Shown here: piece after piece, positions 33,685-41,119 of the stretch
Numbering within the stretch: position 1 is the stretch's first letter
Layout: every line of letters begins with the position of its first letter
Source of the DNA: Candidatus Nomurabacteria bacterium
GTDB lineage: Bacteria; Patescibacteriota; Minisyncoccia; Phycocordibacterales; UBA9973
Direction of reading: 5' to 3'
Length of the DNA: 45,582 bases
Assembly (NCBI GenBank): GCA_026395915.1
Contig: JAPLXU010000014.1
Location: 1-45,582 of the forward strand
Notes under the pieces: generated by a model
What the model was told of the DNA's origin: nothing
The model's input: only the letters and a program-made list of their open reading frames with translations
Databases searched by the model: none
Made by a program: the position numbers and the translations under genes

Positions 33685-33718
33685 ATACTCAAATTTAGCG
33701 ATAGCATAAAATGAGTAT
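33685..33718 (+). promoter_or_regulatory. Loop-invariant hairpin (GCGATAGC), copy 3
   Basis: ATACTCA (33685-33691) pairs with TGAGTAT (33712-33718) around GCGATAGC (33698-33705). Ends 11 nt before ATG 33730, the same spacing as copy 2 to paralogue 4. Confidence 0.72.
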
Positions 33719-33729
33719 TGACAGAAAAA

Positions 33730-35442
33730 ATGGATAAAAAAAGTGAAAAAAGAATATGCCAAAACTGTAAGAAAAATTTTACGATAGAGCCGGATGATTT
33801 TTTGTTTTATGAAAAGATAAAAGTCCCACCACCGACTTTTTGTCCGGAGTGCCGTTTCTTAAGAAGATTTGCCACCATGAATGACAGAATTTTTTATAAA
33901 CGCACATGCGACTTAACAAAAAAAGAGATTTTCAGTATATTTCCTGAAGGAACGACGTTTCCGGTCTATGAAACAGACGCTTGGTATTCTGACAAATGGG
34001 ATCCTTATCAATATGGCATGGATTATGATTTTTCTCGCCTATTTTTTGAGCAATTTAAAGAGCTTGAGAATAAAGTACCTCACTTGGCTCTCACAAAACA
34101 AGGAATGTCGGTTAATAGTCCATACACTCACAGAGTTCACGATATGAAAAATTGCTACATGATTTGTCGAGCCACGAAATGTGAAGACTCTTTCTATTCT
34201 TACACCGTAGAATACATAACTGATTCTTCTGATTGCATTTGGACTGATCGATCTGAGCTTTGTTACGAATGCATAACTTGTAAAAATTGTTACAACACAA
34301 GATTTTCCCAAGACAGCAATAATTGCAGAGATTCATCTTTTCTTTACGCGTGTCGCAATTGTTCAAACTGCGTCGGTTGTGTAAATTTAGTCAATAAACA
34401 ATTTTATATATGGAATCAGCCATTCACAAAAGAGGAATATTTTGAGAAAATAAAAGAACTCAGATTAAATACTTTTTCTGGTTTAACTGAAATTGAAAAA
34501 GAGTTTAATGAATTTAGAAAAAAATTTCCGCAAAAAGCTATAGTTTCTATAAAATCTAATGATGTTTCCGGTAATTGGTTTTCAAATTGTAAAAATGTTC
34601 ATAATTCTTTTGATTGTGTTAATGTTAAAGACGGCAAATATCTCTTTTCTGTTTTTGACGCGCAAGATTGCATGGATTATTTCGAATGGGGCGATAAATC
34701 AGAACTAATATACGAATCTGCGAATTGTGGTATTAATTCTTCTAGATTGTCTTTCTGTCTACAATGCTGGATGGGTGCTCACGATCTTTTGTATTGTGAT
34801 TCTTGCCCAAGTTCAAGATATTGTTTCGGATGTATCGGTTTAAAAAAAGGGGAATATTCTATTTTAAATAAAAGATATACAAAAGAAGAATACGATGCGC
34901 TTATTCCAAAAATCATTGAACATATGAAAGAAATGCCATACGTAGATAACAGGGGAATGGAATATAAATTCGGCGAGCATTTTCCAGGTTCGTTGTTTAG
35001 TTTTGCCTATAATGAAACTATCGCCTATGATTTTTTCCCAATGACAGAAGAGGAGGTTGTTAAGAAAGGTTATACATGGAAAGAGCGAAAAAGGAAAAAT
35101 TACAAGACTACCATAGATAGCTCGTCGTTGCCGGAGACAATAGGTGAAGTTGATGATACGATATTAGATGAAATAATAAATTGTGCTGAGAAAGATAGCC
35201 AGTATTCTGTGGGTGCCTACCGTATTACATCAGGTGAATTGGCATTTTATAGAAGGATGGATCTTCCGCTCCCTCGTGTCTGCTTTGATGTGCGTCACAT
35301 GCGTCGTGTTGCCAAGCGCCCGCCTTTTAAAATAATTAAACGTAATTGTGAAAAATGCAATATTGAAGTAGAAACTGTCTATAATGAATCATACGCGCCA
35401 ATTATTTATTGTGAGAAATGTTACCAGCAAGAGGTGTATTGA
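33730..35442 (+). CDS. Cys-rich multi-zinc-ribbon protein, paralogue 6
   Basis: The 570-residue protein (ATG 33730; the TTG 33718 lies in a hairpin arm) has zf-A CQNCKKNFTIEPDDFLFYEK...CPECR. Its degenerate N-terminal zf-B keeps one Cys (CDLTKKEIFSIFP). In block 1, LCYECITCKNCYN and NNCRDSSFLYACRNCSNCVGC show the repeat rhythm well. Block 2 ends RYCFGCIGLKKGEYSILNKRY. The C-terminal zf-A copy has CAEK and CFDVRH, so its second CxxC is broken; the final zf-B, CEKC-x17-CEKC, is intact and ends CYQQEVY. It follows dnaJ by 49 nt. Function unknown. Confidence 0.88.
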   Translation: MDKKSEKRICQNCKKNFTIEPDDFLFYEKIKVPPPTFCPECRFLRRFATMNDRIFYKRTCDLTKKEIFSIFPEGTTFPVYETDAWYSDKWDPYQYGMDYDFSRLFFEQFKELENKVPHLALTKQGMSVNSPYTHRVHDMKNCYMICRATKCEDSFYSYTVEYITDSSDCIWTDRSELCYECITCKNCYNTRFSQDSNNCRDSSFLYACRNCSNCVGCVNLVNKQFYIWNQPFTKEEYFEKIKELRLNTFSGLTEIEKEFNEFRKKFPQKAIVSIKSNDVSGNWFSNCKNVHNSFDCVNVKDGKYLFSVFDAQDCMDYFEWGDKSELIYESANCGINSSRLSFCLQCWMGAHDLLYCDSCPSSRYCFGCIGLKKGEYSILNKRYTKEEYDALIPKIIEHMKEMPYVDNRGMEYKFGEHFPGSLFSFAYNETIAYDFFPMTEEEVVKKGYTWKERKRKNYKTTIDSSSLPETIGEVDDTILDEIINCAEKDSQYSVGAYRITSGELAFYRRMDLPLPRVCFDVRHMRRVAKRPPFKIIKRNCEKCNIEVETVYNESYAPIIYCEKCYQQEVY

Positions 35443-35448
35443 GTAAGT

Positions 35449-35471
35449 TGAGCAAGGGGAGTCCTTGCTCA
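35449..35471. repeat. Hairpin family H2, copy 1
   Basis: TGAGCAAGG-ggagt-CCTTGCTCA, 7 nt after the stop of paralogue 6, with imperfect outer pairing AGTAAG / CTTTACT. Identical core at 37282-37304. Confidence 0.85.
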
Positions 35472-35499
35472 GACTTTACTAAACTAAAGTGAAAAAGTT

Positions 35500-37284
35500 A
35501 TGGAACACAAAAGCGAGAACAAAATATGCCAAAACTGCAAAAAAGACTTTACGATCGAGCCGGACGATTTTGGATTTTACGAAAAAATAAAAGTTCCGCC
35601 ACCGACTTTTTGTTGGCAATGTAGAGCCATACGCAGAATGGCTTTCCGGAATATGCGTCATTTTTTTTCTAGAACTTGTGATGCGACAGGTGCAAAAATA
35701 TTTACTTTTATTCCGCAAGGTGATCCAAAACCAGTGTATAGCAATGATTATTGGCGGAGCGATAAATGGAACCCTTTAGACTACGGCAGAGATTATGATT
35801 TCTCTCGACCATTTTTTGAGCAGATGCGTGATCTTTATAATGCTTTGCCATATGGAATAATGTGGTCTATGGAAATGGTGAATAGTGATTATAGCGTTTC
35901 TGCTTTTTCAAAAAATTGTTATTTATGTTTTGACTCAGGCTATGATGAAGATAGCGCTAATAATGTGACTGTGCTTTATAGCAAGCAATGTTTTGACGGA
36001 TTGAATATGAAGGATTGTGAACTGTGTTATTACTGTCTCAATACAAACCAATCATTTAAAACTTTTTTTTCAAGAGATTGTACCTCGTGCGTTGAGGTTT
36101 GGTTTAGTCAGGATTGTGTCGGATGTATAAATTGTTTTGGTTGTAGTGGTTTACGAAATAAAAGTTATTATATTTTTAATGAAGCATATGATAAAGAATC
36201 GTATAAAATTAAACTAGCAGAGATGGAGCTTGATTCTTGGTCTGGCATCAAAAAAGCCAGAGAATTTGCAGAAAATTTTTGGAAGAAATCTCCAGTAAAA
36301 TATCAACATAGTATAAGAGTGACCAATAGCACAGGTGATTATATTTATAATGGCGCAGAGTTAGTTAACTGCTTTTTTGTTGGAAATGCAAAAAATATGA
36401 GACATTGTCAAAGTGTAATTTATCCTCCCAATATTGATGGCATGGATGTGACTTCCAGTGAAGGATCGGAATTGTCGTATGAAATAGGATCTTGTGGCAA
36501 TGGAGCATACAAATGCGTTGCAATAATAGAATCTGTCAGTGTCAGCGAGGGATCTTATTTAATAAACTGTCGCAATGTTTCAAACGTCTTTGGTTGTGTT
36601 GCTTTAAGGAGTAAAAATTATTGTATTCTAAATAAACAATATACGAAGGAAGAATATGAAATTTTGGTAGAAAAAATTAAAAAACACATGGATGAAATGC
36701 CGTATATTGATGCAAAGGGGCGTATCTATCGCTTTGGAGAGTTTTTTCCTTTTGATATGGCTTCACATGGCTATAATCAATCACAAGCCTTTGATTATTT
36801 TCCAGTTACTGAAAAAGAAGCAAAAGAAAAAGGATATCGTTGGATGAAACCCGAAACGAGAAATTATGCTATTACCAAAAAGGCGAGTGATCTTCCAGAT
36901 AGTATTGAAAAAGTTTCAGATTTGATTCTTGAAGAAATAATACAATGCGAACACAACGAATTAGGAAAACATCCTTTTGAATGTGATGTGGATTGTGCCA
37001 CAGCTTTTCGAATCACAAAACAAGAACTTGATTTCTATCGTCAGATGAATATACCTCTACCAAGACTTTGTTTCAATTGCAGGCATATTGACAGAATTAA
37101 ATGGCGAAATTCGCCAGTGTTATATCATCGTCAATGCATGTGTGGTTCGGCAGGCTCACCACAAGTGACAGGTCAACATTTTCATGGCACAGAAAAATGC
37201 ACTGTTGAGTTTGAAACAAGTTATTCGCTAAACAGGCCGGAGATTGTTTATTGTGAACGTTGTTACCAACAGGAAGTGTATTGA
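35500..37284 (+). CDS. Cys-rich multi-zinc-ribbon protein, paralogue 7
   Basis: The longest paralogue (594 residues). zf-A is CQNC...CWQC. The N-terminal zf-B is degenerate (CDATGAKIFTFIPQG with no second pair). Block 1 has DCTSCVEVWFSQDCVGCINCFGCSGLRNKSYYIFN. Block 2 is poorer in Cys (SVSEGSYLINCRNVSNVFGCVALRSKNYCILNKQY). The C-terminal zf-A copy has LDFYRQMNIPLPRLCFNCRH, and the zf-B variant CMCG...H...C ends YSLNRPEIVYCERCYQQEVY. The stop TGA is the start of an H2 hairpin. Function unknown. Confidence 0.88.
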   Translation: MEHKSENKICQNCKKDFTIEPDDFGFYEKIKVPPPTFCWQCRAIRRMAFRNMRHFFSRTCDATGAKIFTFIPQGDPKPVYSNDYWRSDKWNPLDYGRDYDFSRPFFEQMRDLYNALPYGIMWSMEMVNSDYSVSAFSKNCYLCFDSGYDEDSANNVTVLYSKQCFDGLNMKDCELCYYCLNTNQSFKTFFSRDCTSCVEVWFSQDCVGCINCFGCSGLRNKSYYIFNEAYDKESYKIKLAEMELDSWSGIKKAREFAENFWKKSPVKYQHSIRVTNSTGDYIYNGAELVNCFFVGNAKNMRHCQSVIYPPNIDGMDVTSSEGSELSYEIGSCGNGAYKCVAIIESVSVSEGSYLINCRNVSNVFGCVALRSKNYCILNKQYTKEEYEILVEKIKKHMDEMPYIDAKGRIYRFGEFFPFDMASHGYNQSQAFDYFPVTEKEAKEKGYRWMKPETRNYAITKKASDLPDSIEKVSDLILEEIIQCEHNELGKHPFECDVDCATAFRITKQELDFYRQMNIPLPRLCFNCRHIDRIKWRNSPVLYHRQCMCGSAGSPQVTGQHFHGTEKCTVEFETSYSLNRPEIVYCERCYQQEVY

Positions 37285-37304
37285 GCAAGGGGAGTCCTTG
37301 CTCA
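37282..37304. repeat. Hairpin family H2, copy 2
   Basis: The same 23-bp palindrome as at 35449-35471; it begins with the TGA stop of paralogue 7. Confidence 0.85.
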
Positions 37305-37307
37305 GGT

Positions 37308-37343
37308 AGGTACCGTTTTCTGCGATAGCAGGGTTTGGTACCT
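37308..37343 (+). promoter_or_regulatory. Loop-invariant hairpin (GCGATAGC), copy 4
   Basis: AGGTACC and GGTACCT pair around an inner CTGC-GATA-GCAG hairpin. Ends 18 nt before ATG 37362. This copy precedes a membrane protein gene, not a zinc paralogue. Confidence 0.72.
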
Positions 37344-37361
37344 TTAGCGAAGAAAAATTTT

Positions 37362-37946
37362 ATGCTACCAGAACAAATAATTTACATAGGAATTCTCATA
37401 AACGTGGTTTTGTCTCTTTGGTATATTAAGAGCATTATTTGGGGGAATACTAAACCCAACTTGGTCTCTTGGTCAATTTGGATGCTTGCTCCGTTTGCCG
37501 GATTTTTTTTGCAGATCAAAGCTGGCGCAGGTATTTCTGCTTCGGGTGTATTTTTAGCCGGCTTTTTTCCTCTTTTGACTGTTATCGTTTGTTTGTTCAG
37601 AAAAAATAGTTACTGGAAAATTAATTCGTTCGATGTATTGTGTGGTTGTCTTTCTATTTTTACTTTGGTAGTTTATATATTAACCAATAATGTAGGCTTT
37701 TCAATAATTTTTGCGATATTAAGCGATGCTTTGGCTTTCATTCCGACCTTTGTTAAATCATGGAAGTTTCCAGAAACTGAAAATAGCTCGACCTATATCG
37801 GCGGGCTGACAAACAATTTTTTATCCTTAATGATTCTAAAAAATTGGACTTTTTCGATATATTCTTTTCCACTCTACCTTGTATTGGCCAACATAGTCGA
37901 AGTCAGTTTTGTTTACAGGAAAAAATTTTTAAAATCTAAATCTTAG
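37362..37946 (+). CDS. Polytopic membrane protein, PQ-loop-like
   Basis: A 194-residue protein with about seven hydrophobic helices. Two similar halves each contain a polar loop with proline near a helix: SIIWGNTKPNLVSWSIWM in the first and DALAFIPTFVKSWKFPE in the second. This resembles the PQ-loop/SemiSWEET arrangement, but I cannot confirm the family. ATG 37362 is preferred because the upstream TTG (37335) lies in the hairpin. It follows the last Cys-rich gene and is convergent with cysS. Confidence 0.6.
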   Translation: MLPEQIIYIGILINVVLSLWYIKSIIWGNTKPNLVSWSIWMLAPFAGFFLQIKAGAGISASGVFLAGFFPLLTVIVCLFRKNSYWKINSFDVLCGCLSIFTLVVYILTNNVGFSIIFAILSDALAFIPTFVKSWKFPETENSSTYIGGLTNNFLSLMILKNWTFSIYSFPLYLVLANIVEVSFVYRKKFLKSKS

Positions 37947-37955
37947 AAACTTTCT

Positions 37956-37995
37956 CCTGCCCGCAGTGCTTTCAGCTCAGCTGATGCAGGCGGGG
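37956..37995. repeat. Palindrome family C, copy at the cysS 3' end
   Basis: CCTGCCCGCAGTGCTTTCAG ... TGATGCAGGCGGGG with CAGCTCAGCTG in the centre. It supplies the last CysS residues (LHQLS) and its stop codon on the minus strand. Confidence 0.78.
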
Positions 37996-39375
37996 TCCCT
38001 CAGCTGTGTCTTTCACTTCATAACCTAGAGAATTTATTTCCTTTCGAAGTTCATCGGATTTTTTGAAATCTTTGTTTTTGCGTGCCTTTTCGCGTTCTTC
38101 AACTAATTTTTGTATATTTATTGGAAGAGGTTTATTTTCTCCGCCAGAGGCGGATCCGCCTTTGGCGGAAAATCCAAGCCCAAGCACTTTGTCAAAATCA
38201 AGGACAGTTGCTTTTTTGTCGGCGTCAGACATATTTTCATCTTTCAAAACATCCCACAGGAGTGACAATGCTCTCGGAGTGTCCAAATCGTCTTCCATGA
38301 ACTCTTTAAATTTATTTTGATATTCCTGATGAATATTCCCCACATTATTGCCTAAATTTTGATACAAATTATAGAGTCGTTTGAGCGCTGTCTCCGCGCC
38401 CTCCAAGGCTTCCCAGTTGAAGTTTATTTTTGTGCGATAATGAGCCATCAAAAGTAAAAATCTATAGGTTATCGGATTGATATTTTTTTCAATGATACTA
38501 TTTAATGTCAAGAAACTTCCATCAGATTTAGCTATTTTTGCGCCAGCCACGCCAACATGTTCGTTGTGCATCCAAAATCTTGCGGAAGGTTTTTTACCAG
38601 TGGCGCATTCGGTTTGCGCGATTTCGTTTGTATGGTGTACAGGAACATGATCAATACCGCCGGTATGAATGTCGAATTGTTCACCCAAAAATTTCATGCT
38701 CATCGCCGAACATTCAATATGCCAGCCGGGAAAACCTTGACCCCAAGAGGAAGGGAAGCCAATTTTTTTATCAAATTTCCACAATGCGAAATCTTCCGGA
38801 TTTTTTTTCTCAGAATTTTCAGCAATCCTACTTTTGGATTCTTTTGAAGATGAAACACACCCTCTTAATATTCCATAGTCAGGCATTTTCGAAATATCAA
38901 AATAAATTCCGTCGCTGGTTTTGTATATGTAACCTTTTTCTTCAAGTTTTTTTATCAGTTTTGTATCCTCTTTTATGTAATCGCTCGCGAAGTACATACC
39001 GTCTGGCATTTTGATATTTAATTTTTTCAAATCATCCTTAAATTTTTCCGCGTAGAATTCAGCCAGCTCTCGCATATTTTTGAGAGTAAGTTCCTTGCCT
39101 TCGCGCAAAAGTCCCTTCGTCATTTTATCTTCGCCAGAATCAGCATCGCTCGTCAAATGGCCGATATCTGTGATATTCATTACTTGCTTTAGCTTAAAAC
39201 CTTCATATCTGATAGTCCGGCACAAAATGTCGGTAAAAACATAAGCGCGCAAGTTGCCGATATGAGCATAATCATAAACTGTTGGTCCACAGGAATACAT
39301 TCGAACCTCCTTTTTATCAATCGGAATAAAAAGTTCTTTTTCTCGGCTCAGAGTGTTGTAAAATTTTAAAGCCAT
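37972..39375 (-). CDS. cysS: Cysteinyl-tRNA synthetase, with two repeat-derived segments
   Basis: CysRS charges tRNA-Cys. The HIGH region is CGPTVYDYAHIGNLRAYVF (about 29-47). Zinc ligands include Cys29 and the CSAMSMKFLG...HTGGIDHVPVHHTNE block. The KMSKS loop is KIAKSDGSF, a weakened variant. The protein is 467 residues. A family B palindrome (38140-38169) inserts SAKGGSASGG after LGLGF near residue 405, in the C-terminal helical domain. A family C palindrome provides the final residues and stop. The gene starts 1 nt after the AI-2E-like gene stops, so they form an operon. Confidence 0.96.
   Translation of the reverse strand: MALKFYNTLSREKELFIPIDKKEVRMYSCGPTVYDYAHIGNLRAYVFTDILCRTIRYEGFKLKQVMNITDIGHLTSDADSGEDKMTKGLLREGKELTLKNMRELAEFYAEKFKDDLKKLNIKMPDGMYFASDYIKEDTKLIKKLEEKGYIYKTSDGIYFDISKMPDYGILRGCVSSSKESKSRIAENSEKKNPEDFALWKFDKKIGFPSSWGQGFPGWHIECSAMSMKFLGEQFDIHTGGIDHVPVHHTNEIAQTECATGKKPSARFWMHNEHVGVAGAKIAKSDGSFLTLNSIIEKNINPITYRFLLLMAHYRTKINFNWEALEGAETALKRLYNLYQNLGNNVGNIHQEYQNKFKEFMEDDLDTPRALSLLWDVLKDENMSDADKKATVLDFDKVLGLGFSAKGGSASGGENKPLPINIQKLVEEREKARKNKDFKKSDELRKEINSLGYEVKDTAEGPRLHQLS
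38140..38169. repeat. Palindrome family B, copy 3 (in cysS)
   Basis: TCCGCC-aga-GGCGGATCCGCC-ttt-GGCGGA. Ten codons on the minus strand (SAKGGSASGG). The peptide is identical to that in paralogue 4 although the genes are unrelated. Confidence 0.93.
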
Positions 39376-39376
39376 T

Positions 39377-40384
39377 TTATTGAAATTCGTTTCTATATAT
39401 TTCAGTTAAAGTGTAGAGTAAGCTCACAGCGAGCGGACCTATCAAAATGCCGACAGGACCCAAAAGGGAAATACCACCCAAGACGGAAAAGAGAATAAGA
39501 AACGGTGGGATGTTTATTTTATGTCCGACGATATACGGATTTAACAAATTGTCGCCCATGCCCACAACCAACACTGCCCATATCAAGAAGCCTATCGCGA
39601 GTCCCGTATGTCCTGTCATGAAAAGAAAAATCACGGCTGGGACGGAGACAACTGCAGTTCCGAGAGGCGGTATAATCGCGGCTACTCCGGCAACTACAGC
39701 CCACAAGGCTCCATTTGGCACTTGAAAAATCGTAAGGCCTATACCCATCAATGTCCCTTGAATAAAGGCGATCAATAAGTATCCTTTTACCACGCCGTTA
39801 ATGGTTCTCGAGAGCTTGGCTAATATTTTTTCGTCATCGGTATTGGAAAGAGGGCTCAACTTAAGAAAAGTCTTTTTCCAACTTTCTCCGTCTTTCAAAA
39901 AATAAAAAATAGTCAGAAGCAACAAGATAAATGAAAACACTGCCGTTATAGTGGTGTTGAAAATGTTTGCGATGTTATCTGTCAAGAATGAAACGAAAGT
40001 TGAAACCGTGTCTTTGGTGTTGATAGCTGCGCCGTTTGGCAAAATCTGATTGATTTTATCTCCTATTGTATCCAGAAAAGGTATAGCGCTTCCGTTATTT
40101 ATGACAGAATGATAGAGGTCTTGAGATTGATTAAAGACTATAGTGCCGACACCAAAAAGCGGAATGCAAAGGACGATAATGAAGAATAATAAAGTTAAAA
40201 AAGCAGCGAGAGAATTTGGTAAACGACTTTTTTTCAGCCAGAGATACACAGGGTATAAAACTATCGACAAAGAAGCTCCTAAAACGAGCACTACCCAGAA
40301 AGGTCGGAAAATAAAAAAGGCAAAAACGAAGGTGGCGAATAAAAGCGCGAAGAAAAAGTATCTCTCTAAAGTTTTTGGTTGCAT
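39377..40384 (-). CDS. AI-2E (PerM/YdiK) family transporter
   Basis: A polytopic membrane protein of 335 residues from ATG 40384. It has N-terminal helices (YFFFALLFATFVFAFFIF; FWVVLVLGASLSIVLYPVYLWLKK), a soluble middle (about 90-180), and the family hallmark C-terminal part: GYLLIAFIQGTLMGIGLTIF, LWAVVAGVAAIIPPLGTAVV and GDNLLNPYIVGHKINIPPFLILFSVLGGISLLGPVGILIGPL. Substrates of this family vary and cannot be told here. ATG 40384 is preferred over 40459 because the extended -10 box lies directly before it. cysS follows in the same operon. Confidence 0.92.
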   Translation of the reverse strand: MQPKTLERYFFFALLFATFVFAFFIFRPFWVVLVLGASLSIVLYPVYLWLKKSRLPNSLAAFLTLLFFIIVLCIPLFGVGTIVFNQSQDLYHSVINNGSAIPFLDTIGDKINQILPNGAAINTKDTVSTFVSFLTDNIANIFNTTITAVFSFILLLLTIFYFLKDGESWKKTFLKLSPLSNTDDEKILAKLSRTINGVVKGYLLIAFIQGTLMGIGLTIFQVPNGALWAVVAGVAAIIPPLGTAVVSVPAVIFLFMTGHTGLAIGFLIWAVLVVGMGDNLLNPYIVGHKINIPPFLILFSVLGGISLLGPVGILIGPLAVSLLYTLTEIYRNEFQ

Positions 40385-40390
40385 AAGGGT

Positions 40391-40399
40391 ATTATAGCA
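40391..40399 (-). promoter_or_regulatory. Extended -10 box (TGCTATAAT), leaderless start of the AI-2E gene
   Basis: On the minus strand the box ends 6 nt before ATG 40384. It rules out the longer ORF start at 40459, which lies upstream of the box. Confidence 0.65.
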
Positions 40400-40458
40400 A
40401 AGACTATGCCTCATTCCAAGCTTGCTTTGGCACGGGGTTGCATTTTCATGAAATTTCA

Positions 40459-40464
40459 TATAAT
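40459..40464 (+). promoter_or_regulatory. -10 box (TATAAT) for rplU
   Basis: Nine bases before ATG 40474, so the leader is 0-3 nt. It excludes the upstream in-frame ATG at 40438. Confidence 0.6.
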
Positions 40465-40473
40465 ATACATTCC

Positions 40474-40791
40474 ATGGAATTTGCAGTCATACAAACAGGC
40501 GGGAAGCAGTACAAGGTCTCCGAAGGGAGCCTTGTTTCTATTGAAAAAATAATTGGTGAGTATAAAAAAGGGGATAAGTTGTCTTTTGATAAAGTTTTGC
40601 TGGTTGATGACGGAAAGAACACGACGATAGGCACTCCTTACATAACTGGCGCAAAAGTTGACGCGGAAATCGTGGAAATCGGCAGATCTCGCAAAGTCAT
40701 GGTTATAAAATACAAGCAAAAGTCTCGCTATCTCCGAAGGAACGGTCATCGTCAGCCATTTTTCAAAGTTAAAATCATTTCGATAAAATAA
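40474..40791 (+). CDS. rplU: Ribosomal protein bL21
   Basis: A 105-residue bL21 starting MEFAVIQTGGKQYKVSEGS. VKVMVIKYKQKSRYLRRNGHRQPFFKV-like residues in the C-terminal part bind 23S rRNA. rpmA (bL27), the usual partner, does not follow; a small hypothetical gene does. The start is fixed by the -10 box. Confidence 0.97.
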   Translation: MEFAVIQTGGKQYKVSEGSLVSIEKIIGEYKKGDKLSFDKVLLVDDGKNTTIGTPYITGAKVDAEIVEIGRSRKVMVIKYKQKSRYLRRNGHRQPFFKVKIISIK

Positions 40792-40836
40792 AATTACTAA
40801 GGTTGTCTTATTAATTATTTCTTTTAACAAAAAGTC

Positions 40837-41076
40837 ATGCCAGAAGGATTAGTAATCAATAAAAAAGAAGATGTTGATGTTGGTGGTGTTACTGATTTTG
40901 AAAAAAGAAAAATCGATGATTTTTTAACGGCTCTTAGGGGGATTAATATTGCTAGTCCTACCAAAAGAGAAGGAGAAGCCCTTTTCGCTTTTTTAGTTAG
41001 TAAACTAGATGCTAACCATTTAGATGCATTAGATAAACTTCGCAAAGCTATTAATCAGAGAAACGAAACAAAATAG
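40837..41076 (+). CDS. Small hypothetical protein
   Basis: A 79-residue acidic/basic helical protein (TDFEKRKIDDFLTALRGINIASPTKREGEALFAFLVSKLDANHLDALDKLRKAINQ). No recognised motif, signal or membrane segment. It lies 45 nt after rplU and could share its transcript. Coding character is plausible: well-formed start and normal amino-acid mix. Confidence 0.5.
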   Translation: MPEGLVINKKEDVDVGGVTDFEKRKIDDFLTALRGINIASPTKREGEALFAFLVSKLDANHLDALDKLRKAINQRNETK

Positions 41077-41119
41077 AAGTTTTCTATGTATTACTAGTGA
41101 TAGTAGAAATTAAATATTT

